Shown: positions 55,751 to 64,000 of the stretch, one piece after another | Layout of the letters: every line of letters starts with the position of its first letter | How positions within the stretch are numbered: the first letter of the stretch is position 1 | Origin: Rutidosis leptorrhynchoides | Lineage: Eukaryota > Streptophyta > Magnoliopsida > Asterales > Asteraceae | Reading direction: 5' to 3' | Length of the DNA: 64,000 nt | Assembly: GCF_046630445.1 (NCBI RefSeq) | Contig: NC_092337.1 | Coordinates: 368,732,001 to 368,796,000, forward strand | Made by a program: the position numbers and the translations under genes | Notes under the pieces: model-generated | What the model saw: the letters and a program-made list of their open reading frames with translations, nothing else | Told to the model about the DNA's origin: nothing | Database searches by the model: none

Positions 55751-56078
55751 TAATATTATATTTAAAAATCATTAGTTTGTTATATGTAAGTATTTATATA
55801 TATAAAAATGTTAATAGGTTTGATATATAATTATATGAAATATTAATAGGATTATTGTATATGTAATAAGTATATTTTTATATACAAAATATTTATTTGT
55901 AAAAAAAATGATAGTTTTGTTGTTAATGATTTACTAATAATAATAATAACTTTATAAAACAATAATTTATAATAATAATGATATTGTTAATAATGATACT
56001 TTTATTTAATTATAAGAATAATAATACTAATAGTTACAAAAGTGACACTAATACTAATATTAATGAAAATAATGATAA
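54390..56078 (-). repeat. LTR A, 3' portion, minus strand
   Basis: Starts TGAAATGCCCCGTTC, the reverse of an LTR 3' end; expected duplication ATGTA (54385-54389). It has the U5 hairpin at 54445-54459, the stem-loop block near 54700-54735 and the promoter block near 55461. Similar to LTR E. Cut by element B at 56078; the remainder lies beyond the window. Includes a 140-bp palindrome. Confidence 0.8.
55648..55787. repeat. 140-bp palindrome with a TA core
   Basis: Left arm ACATATAACAAACTAATG onward and right arm ending CATTAGTTTGTTATATGT are exact reverse complements for about 45 bp outside a central TA tract. The DNA could extrude as a cruciform. Confidence 0.9.
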
Positions 56079-58643
56079 TGTCATAACCCGACCTTAACCA
56101 TAAGGACGAATACAATAACATATGATTTCATCGCGAGGTATTAACCTCTATATGCGATATTTTTCAAAAACTGCATTCGTTTTTACAATACAAATCATAG
56201 CTTTTATTACAAATACAAGGTTTAAACAACTTAATAATGATTATCGTTTAGCGATAATCTTAGACTTACAAACTTTACATGTGATAATAACAATACGACC
56301 TCCAACATATTTTACATTACAAATCCTCCGATATGCAGTTTTATTTTTGACACAAATATGCATACTCAAGATCTTGCTTAAATTCAACATGTTGCAGCGG
56401 AAGCTTTTAGTTATCACCTGAGAATAAACATGCTTAAAACGTCAACATAAAGTTGGTGAGATATAGGTTTAATGCCGGCAGCGTTATAAATATAGACCAC
56501 AAGATTTCATATATAAACGTTTTAATAAAAATATTCTAAGTTGTTGAGCACTTGATAACCATACTTAACATTTAATCAACGTCGCATATTCCCTTTATTA
56601 TGAAATCTTACCACACCGTACCAAGTGTAGTTACCGAAACGAAGTACTGTGCAACCGTTGAATACTGGTCGTCCAGTCCGTTTGGGGTTGTCAGGCCCGA
56701 TAGATCTATCAACAGGATTCGCGTTTACAATACCTCATGTAAATAATAGTTACCAAGTTACAGGGAAGTATGCCAGTGGTACAACTCAACGTAGAATATA
56801 TATTTTTAATCACTTGTGTCCATAACGTAAATCATAAAATGCATGTATTCTCATCCCGAAATATTTAGAGTTTAAAAGTGGGACTATATACTCACCTTTT
56901 CCTTGAAGGTATTTAACTCGACTTGGTCTCCGATAGATATCACGAACCTAACCATATATATAATATATCAACATATTTTCTTTTCAAGTAATCGTTACAT
57001 ATATATATATACTTATAATACTTTTAATATTTTCTTAGTCCGTAGTTAGCAGTCTGTTGTTAATGGTCTACAATTAGTTGCTCAATAAAATAAATAAAGA
57101 CCCCATCGTATTCGTATTGATCAGAATTAATCTCGACCCATGGTACCATGTTGTCAAATGACGTGTTGCGTACATAAAGTACCGTGTTGTCAGATGACGT
57201 GTTGCGTACAATCATGAGGTCTTATGATTAATCTTCTCGTGTTGTTTACGGGTGGTCCTGAAATATATAAAATCAAATCATAAGTAAATATATATTAAAT
57301 ATTATGTTAATTAGCCAAGATATGATTAATCCGATTTTGTCATAATATGATATATTACAGGTTTTGAAGTGTTTTAAAAATCAAATTAGAAGGATCTATT
57401 TAGTTTGCGAACAGGTTTGAAATCATTCAAACTATGTTCTTGTTGTTAAAAATTTTATAACACAAAATAAGATAGCTATATAAATATGAATTGAATAAGA
57501 TTATGAATAAGGTTACTACCTCAAGTTACTTGGATAAAGCTACTGGAAAAGATAGAAAATAATCTTGATCAAATTTTCTTATGATGATTATAGGTTGTTC
57601 ATGAAGCTAGTTCTTCATGAGTATTTGCTGAGATTGTGAAGAACACTTAGAGTTCCTAAGAGTGTGTTTTTTTTTTTTTTTTTTTGTTAGAGAAAGATGG
57701 TTGTAAGAATGAAATGAAAAACCAAGGTGATGGTGATACTTATAGGACAGTCTGGTTGTTGAGGGAACAAGGACAAATTATTGTGTTGAATTTTTGAGTA
57801 ATAATGTATGCTAGCTTACAAATAAGATTCCCTCTTATCTAGGGCAGATCTAAAGCTGATAAGGATATTGATTTGATGTGTATTTACCAATAGTAAATAA
57901 GTATGGATGATGGGTATGATACGGTAAAAGAAGCTCAAAATCGGGCTTTTATTTTGGGTCCAACCGGGCCAAAAATAAAATTTTAAGACATTTTTAATAA
58001 AGCAAGGTTAGCCCAAAAAAAAATTTCCAAGCTGACCTGGGGCTCTGTGGAGAAGGTCGACCCCAGCCAGGGGCTCTGCCCCTTGGACCCCGCCAGGGGT
58101 TGCCACCCCTTGGACCCCGCTTATCGGGGGCGCTGCCCCCGAACCCCCGTCATAATCAAGATAAGTTCAAACAAGTGTGCACTCCACACTTCCCCAAACT
58201 TGTTCGATATTTATCAAGATTATTTTTGTTACAAATTAATCCCATTACACTTAAATCATATTGGTGACATAAATCACAACACATTATAGATTGTAAGTAT
58301 ATATGTCAAAGAACGTTACATATAGTTATCGTTTTGAAAACTTAAGTTAGTGGTCTCAAAGTATACTTATAACTCATTGTTGTTAGTTCATAATGAAATG
58401 TTAAACCATCCTTAAATCATGTTAAATATGTATAGATATGTACATATACATAATCGTATAATTATCGTGTGTTATATAGTTCGTGATATCATCGGTCAAA
58501 TTGGACGATCAAACGTTGTGTAAAACTCTTTTCAAAAATATAAGTCTCAATAGTTTGGATTGCTTATCATGTTGGTAAGGTTTAATTTATGTAAATATTA
58601 ATCTCATAAGTATAGAATGATCGGAAAATTCCGGGTCGTTACA
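56079..58643 (-). repeat. Element B 3' LTR
   Basis: On the minus strand it begins TGTAACGACCCGG at 58643 and ends GGTTATGACA at 56079 (2565 bp). It includes the U5 hairpin (56135-56148), stem-loop block (about 56412-56460), promoter block (about 56838), a 24-base T run (about 57667) and the GC-rich hairpin array at 58035-58150. The stretch 56580-56830 is strikingly similar to the LARD LTR (19600-19850). Confidence 0.85.
58035..58150. repeat. GC-rich hairpin array in the element B LTR
   Basis: Three consecutive inverted repeats: CCAGGGGCTCTGCCCCTTGG, CCAGGGGTTGCCACCCCTTGG (with GACCCCGC after each) and CGGGGGCGCTGCCCCCG. About 75% G+C in an LTR that is otherwise AT-rich. Confidence 0.8.
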
Positions 58644-58690
58644 GTACCTACCCATTAAATAAATTTCGTCCCGAAATTTTAAAATTGTAC
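58644..58690 (-). promoter_or_regulatory. Element B pre-LTR palindrome and PPT region
   Basis: AAATTTCGTCCCGAAATTT on the plus strand (58661-58679), 17 nt from the 3' LTR at 58643. Confidence 0.6.
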
Positions 58691-61441
58691 CTATTTTGCG
58701 TTCTCGGGAAACAAATGTGGGTACTTTTGTTTCATATGATCCTCTCATTCCCAAGTAAACTCGGGACCCCTTCGAGCATTCCAACGAACCTTAACGATTG
58801 GTATATTGCTCTGCTTGAGTTGTTTAACTTCACGGTCCATGATTTTGACTGGTTCTTCTATGAATTGTAGTTTCTCATCGACTTGGATTTCTTCAAGAGG
58901 AATGGTGAGGTCTTCCTTTGCAAGACACTTCTTAAGGTTTGAAACGTGAAATGTATTATGTACTCTGGCGAGTTGTTGTGGTAATTCGAGTCGATAAGCT
59001 ACCGGTCCAATGCGTTCGATGATCTTGAACGGGCCTACATACCTTGGGTTCAGTTTACCTCTTTTTCCAAAACGTATTACACCTTTCCAAGGTGACACCT
59101 TTAACATAACCATGTCACCGATCTGAAACTCTAATGGTTTCCTTCGGACATCGGCGTAGCTCTTTTGGCGACTACAGGCTGTTTTCAATCTCTCCTTGAT
59201 TTGTACTATCTTCTCAGTCATTTCGTGTATGATCTCGGGACCAGTTAATTGTCGATCTCCTACTTCATTCCAACAGTTAAGGGATCTACACTTCCTTCCA
59301 TACAGTACTTCGAATGGTGCAGCTTTAATGCTCGCATGATAACTGTTATTATACGAGAATTCTGCTAATGGTAGATATTTATCCCATTCGTTTCCAAAAT
59401 CGATCACACATGCCCTGAGCATGTCTTCAAGAGTCTGAATTGTTCTTTCACTCTGCCCGTCAGTTTGTGGATGATATGCGGTGCTCATATCCAAACGAGT
59501 TCCCAAGGCCTCCTGTAGTGATTGCCAAAACTTTGATGTAAATCTACTATCACGATCGGATATAATGGAAATAGGTATTCCATGCCTTGAAACAATTTCC
59601 TTTATGTATAATCGTAATAGTTTCTCCATTCTATCTGTTTCCTTTATAGGCAAGAAATGTGCAGATTTGGTGAGACGATCAACTATTACCCAAATGGTGT
59701 CATAACCCCAGGCAGTCTTAGGTAACTTTGTGATGAAATCCATGGTAACACCGTCCCATTTCCATTCTGGGATTTCTGGTTGTTGAAGTAATCCTGACGG
59801 CTTCTGGTGTTCTGCTTTGACTTTGGAACAAGTTAAACATTCCCCAACATATGTTGCAACGTCTGTCTTCAAATTAGGCCACCAATAATGCGTCTTAAGA
59901 TCTTGATACATCTTTCCAACTCCAGGATGTATCGAGTATCTTGTCTTATGTGCCTCATTCAATATCAACTTCCTTAATCCACCCAACTTTGGTACCCAAA
60001 TACGGTTTGCAAAATATCGAATTCCATCTTCCCGTATAATGAGTTGTTTCCCATACTTCTTCATTATTTCATTTCCTATGTTTTCTTTAGTAAGAGCTTC
60101 TCGTTGAGCCTCTTTGATTTGTGAGTTGAGATTCATGCGAATTTTTATGTTCATTGCTCGTACTCGAATTGGTTCCCGTTCCTTTCTGCTTAGAGCGTCG
60201 GCCACTACATTCGCTTTCCCAGGATGATAGCGAATCTCACAATCATAGTCGTTTATCAACTCAACCCACCTACGTTGCCTCATGTTCAGCTGTTTCTGAT
60301 CGAAGATATGTTGAAGGCTTTTATGATCGGTAAACACAGTGCATTTAACCCCATATACGTAGTGTCTCCATATCTTCAATGCAAACACTACTGCTGCCAG
60401 TTCTAAATCATGCGTCGTATAATTCCGCTCATGAATCTTCAATTGTCGGGATGCGTATGCTATAACTTTATTCCGTTGCATAAGGACGCAACCAAAACCT
60501 TGTCGCGAAGCGTCACAATATATCTCAAAATCATCGTTAACTTCAGGTAACGATAAAATAGGTGCTGTAGTCAACTTCTTCTTCAGTAATTGAAATGCAC
60601 TCTCCTGCTCAGAAGTCCATTCGTACTTCTTCCCTTTTTGTGTTAACGCTGTTAATGGTTTAGCTATTCGGGAAAAATCTTGAATAAACCTTCTATAATA
60701 ACCAGCTAAACCTAAAAATTGGCGTATCTGCGTTGGTGTCTTAGGAGTCTCCCATTTTTCAATGGCCTCAATTTTAGCTGGGTCAACCTGAATTCCTTTG
60801 CTACTAACAACATGGCCAAGAAATTGCACTTCTTTTAACCAAAACGCACACTTAGAAAATTTGGCGTATAATTGTTCTTTTCTTAACAATTCTAATACCA
60901 ATCTTAAATGCTGCTCATGCTCTTGCTCACTCTTGGAATAGATAAGAATATCGTCAATGAAAACGATAACAAACTTATCTAAATACGGACTACAAACTCG
61001 ATTCATGAGGTCCATGAATACAGCTGGCGCATTCGTTAATCCAAACGGCATGACCAAAAATTCATAATGACCGTAGCGTGTCCGAAAAGCAGTTTTCGGA
61101 ATATCTTCTTCTTTGACGCGTAGTTGATGATAGCCCGACCTTAGGTCGATTTTCGAGTAAACACATGATCCTTGCAATTGATCAAATAAATCATCAATTC
61201 TCGGTAGTGGATATCGATTCTTGATAGTTAACTTATTTAATTCACGATAATCTATACACATTCGGAAAGATCCGTCTTTCTTCTTGACGAATAAAATCGG
61301 AGCTCCCCACGGTGAAGTGCTCGGTCGAATGAAACCACGGTCCAGTAATTCTTGTAACTGGCTTTGTAACTCTTTCATCTCAGATGGTGCAAGTCTATAT
61401 GGAGCACGAGCAACTGGTGCAGCTCCCGGTACTAGATCTAT
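58691..61441 (-). pseudogene. pol: Element B RT-RNase H-integrase with chromodomain
   Basis: The open frame 58745-61378 (877 codons) has RT with [10 protein letters not shown] (about residue 139), RNase H ([10 protein letters not shown]), integrase HHCC ([20 protein letters not shown]), core with MDFIT, SDRDSRF and HPQTDGQSE, the GPY/F module ([11 protein letters not shown]) and chromodomain. The frame meets a TGA after FTWE (58742-58744) and then continues to a TAG at 58691, restoring the usual KYPHLFPE end; CGA to TGA explains it. Upstream it is in the same frame as the protease, separated by a TAA at 61442-61444. Everything between is open. Confidence 0.9.
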
Positions 61442-62792
61442 TTAAAATTCTACAGATCTAAATGGAGGTAATCCTAGTAACTCTTCCGGAAATACTTCAG
61501 GAAAATCTCTTGCCACAGGCACGTCGTTGATGCTCTTCACTTTTTCCTTCATTTCGACTTTATTAACATATGCTAAGATAGCATAGCACCCTTTCTTCAA
61601 GCACTTTTGAGCTTTCAAATAACTAATGAGTTTTAGCTTTGAGTTACCCTTCTCTCCATAAATCATTACTGGCGTTTTATCCTTACGAGGAATGCGAATT
61701 GCCTTCTTGGCGCACACAACTTCAGCTCCTATTTTGGACATCCAGTCCATGCCGACTATTACATCAAAACTTCCTAATTCTACGGGTATCAAATCAATCT
61801 TAAATGTTTCTCCTGCTAAATTTATTTTACAATCACGGAAAATTTTATCGGCTTTAATTAGTTTACCATTAGCTAACTCAATCATGTACTTAGCATCTAG
61901 AGGTAATGATGAACAATTCAATTTAGCGTAAAAGTCTCTACTCACGTAACTTCTATCGGCACCAGTATCAAATATAATAGATGCGGATAAGTTATTAATG
62001 GTAAACGTACCCGTAACAAGCTCCGGGTCTTCACACGCCTCTCTAGCATTAATAACAAATGCTCTTCCACGTGCAGATCCATTATTCTTCTCTGGATTCG
62101 GACACTGGCTCTTATAATGACCCTGTTTCCCACACCCATAACAAGTAACAGTGGCCAAGGCAGTTCTATTTGCATTGGTGGCAGGAGTCTTGGTACCGTT
62201 TGTATTTGTAGCAGGAACCCTACAATCTTCAGCAAGATGACCTTTTCGATTACAATTGTTGCACACCACATTACAATAACCAGAGTGATGTTTGTGGCAT
62301 CTGTTACATAAAGGATTTCGTCCTTTGTAACCTGAGTTTGAACCGCTACCCGCACCTTGCGTGGTTTCTTGTTTCTTGTTGGATTGTTGATGATTACCTT
62401 CCTACTTTCTTTTGTTTCCCGATGTCTTGACATCGGTGTTCTTATCCAGAATAATCTAGTCCATCAATTCGTTTGCCATGGTGATAGCTTCATGAATAGT
62501 CTTGGGTTTGGATGCTGTAACATTTGCCTTGACCTTTTTAGGCAAACCGTCTTTGTACAGTTCAATCTTCCGTTCTTCGATTGGTACCAATTCGGGACAT
62601 AGCAAAGCTAATTCCATGAATCGCTGATTATAGTTGGTGAGTTCAGTACCAACAGCTTTCAGGCTTCGTAATTCAGCTTCCAACTTCCTAACCTCGTTCC
62701 TTGGACAATATTCGTTGATTAGCATTGTTTTGAATTCTTCCCAAGGAGTATCATAAGCTACATCTCCTCTGATGTGGTAGCGTGGGGGTACG
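61442..62792 (-). pseudogene. gag: Element B gag-protease, cut by an Athila LTR
   Basis: The frame 61442-62269 has two zinc knuckles (CNNCNRKGHLAEDC and CYGCGKQGHYKSQC) and the protease FDTGADRSYVS. The upstream frame (62456-62725) is gag capsid. Between them are two in-frame TAG codons (at about 62453-62455 and 62400-62402) in an otherwise continuous frame. All three stops, including the TAA at 61442, fit C-to-T or G-to-A changes. Gag is truncated at 62792 by the Athila LTR. Confidence 0.85.
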
Positions 62793-64000
62793 TGATAGTA
62801 CTATATTTTACTATGAAATACGTTACAAATTACACAAGTTTTAATTATTTATTTACAAATGGGATATACTTAAACCTTGCTACAACACTATAGGTAGTGT
62901 ACCTAATCGTAGAGTAGTATAGTTTTTAGTAAGTCCGGTTCGTTCCACAGGGAGCTGGCTTATTTCACACTATATTTTAAACAATTATATTCGTACAAAA
63001 TATATTATATTAATAATATATAAAAGGGGGTTTTACCGTTTAATGACCGGTTTGTCGATTTTATATTTTAAGCGAAGTGTAAAGTAAATGACGATATTTA
63101 ACTAACAATATAAAATAAATAACAATAATTAAAATGACAATAAATAAAAGTACGAGGAAAAATGAAATAAAATATATTATGCTTATTTAAACTTCCGTAA
63201 TCATGATGTTTGACGTGTTGATTTTAGTTTTATGCCCATGGGTTAATTGTCCTTTGTCCTGGATTATTTAATATGTCCGTCTGGTTTTTGTCCATAACAG
63301 TCCATCGGTCATAAATTTAAAGTGCGAGTGTCCTCGTCAAATTATCCTTATACCTTAAGTCAAATATTCCAACTAATTGGGGACTTAAACTGTAACAAGG
63401 TTTTAATACTTTGTTTAATAATTACACCAGGTTATCGACTGCGTGTAACCCAAGGTTTTAATACTTTGTTATCAATTATGCCAAGTGTCCTTGTACATAA
63501 TTTCACCCCTGTTTTAATAATTCCATAGACTATTAATCCATTCCCGTATCCGGTTAAATGAACGATTATTCGTACATATAAATATCCCGCCCATCGTGTC
63601 CGATCGAGTGTATGTGGTTATTTATAGGTACGTCCAATTGTAAATCTTTATATTAAAATTAACAAACTATCATTTAGTTAAACAAATATAAAGCCCATTA
63701 ATAGCCCATAGTCTAATTTCCACAAGTGTCGTTCTTTTGTCCAAACCCCAATTATGGTACAAAGCCCAATTACGCCGTCTTTAATATTAGTCCAACATCA
63801 TGATTACTTTGGCTCAAATAAGCATAATAATAACTTAAGTACGAGACATTAATTTAAAAAGGAGAACATAACTTACATTGAGTATTTATCACGTAGTGTT
63901 ACACGGACAGAATTTCGACTTCAAAAATCCGTAAAAATAACTTTTACATAACCCGAACTAATCTAATATAAAACTACCCTATACTATATATATTATATAT
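62793..64000 (-). repeat. Second Athila LTR, partial, inserted in element B gag
   Basis: Starts TGATAGTACTATATTTT and follows 13648-15000 throughout, with frequent substitutions and indels, so it is from the same family but not the same insertion. No PBS lies to its left, so this is the outer end of a solo LTR or of the 3' LTR of another Athila element extending right. The predicted duplication is GTACG (62788-62792). Confidence 0.88.

Larger units (their letters stand above)
56079..62792 (-). mobile_element. Element B: second Tekay-type chromovirus, partial
   Basis: 3' LTR 56079-58643, pre-LTR palindrome, chromodomain-bearing pol, protease and part of gag; the 5' end lies beyond the Athila LTR that enters its gag at 62793. 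The left target duplication candidate is GATAA (56074-56078). At least four nonsense changes show it is older than the Tekay element at 40845. Its pol is closely similar to that element but keeps the integrase GPY/F region. Confidence 0.88.

Overview
The window is a block of nested plant LTR retrotransposons; I see no ordinary host gene in it. A eudicot nuclear genome is suggested by AT-rich DNA, Ty3/Gypsy lineages found only in plants (Athila with an env-like gene, Tat with a second RNase H and an antisense extra ORF, Tekay/Del-type chromoviruses), and GT-AG intron signals. An Asteraceae source is my impression only; I could not test it.

Layout. The oldest layer appears to be a Tat-lineage element on the minus strand, surviving as pieces between about 30937 and 54389: protease 53846-54389, RT 40137-40844, RNase H plus second RNase H 38747-40029, integrase 34830-35852, a 79-bp tandem array 34135-34710, and an antisense intron-containing ORF 31601-33623 on the plus strand. 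It was interrupted by: an LTR on the plus strand (LTR E, ending at 30936); a 206-bp solo-LTR-like insertion (33748-33953, TSD TATAA); a 2.9-kb solo LTR (35853-38746, TSD AGTCC); a complete 13-kb Tekay-type chromovirus (40845-53845, TSD GCCTG); and at 54390 another LTR on the minus strand (LTR A). LTR A was entered by a second Tekay-type element (element B, 56079 onward, minus), whose gag was entered by an Athila LTR (62793 to the window end). LTR E was entered by a nearly whole Athila element (1-15641, minus) and by an 11.2-kb non-autonomous LARD-like element (16507-27707, plus, TSD CTGTT).

How the parts relate. The LARD-like element has no pol but shares its primer-binding site, a post-PBS leader block, an internal hairpin and the palindrome 17 nt before the 3' LTR with the Tekay elements, so it is probably mobilised by them. 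LTR identity (hand counts: about 0.8% divergence for the Tekay element, 1.2% for the LARD) points to recent insertions.

Most interesting. The Tekay element carries two intact ORFs between PBS and gag: an acidic 204-aa protein and a 227-aa F-box protein with a SEL1-like segment, a likely captured host gene. Also notable: tRNA-like A/B-box promoters inside LTRs, a probable poly(A)-binding-protein gene fragment in the LARD, two LTR stem-loops conserved across elements, and the antisense spliced gene of the Tat element.
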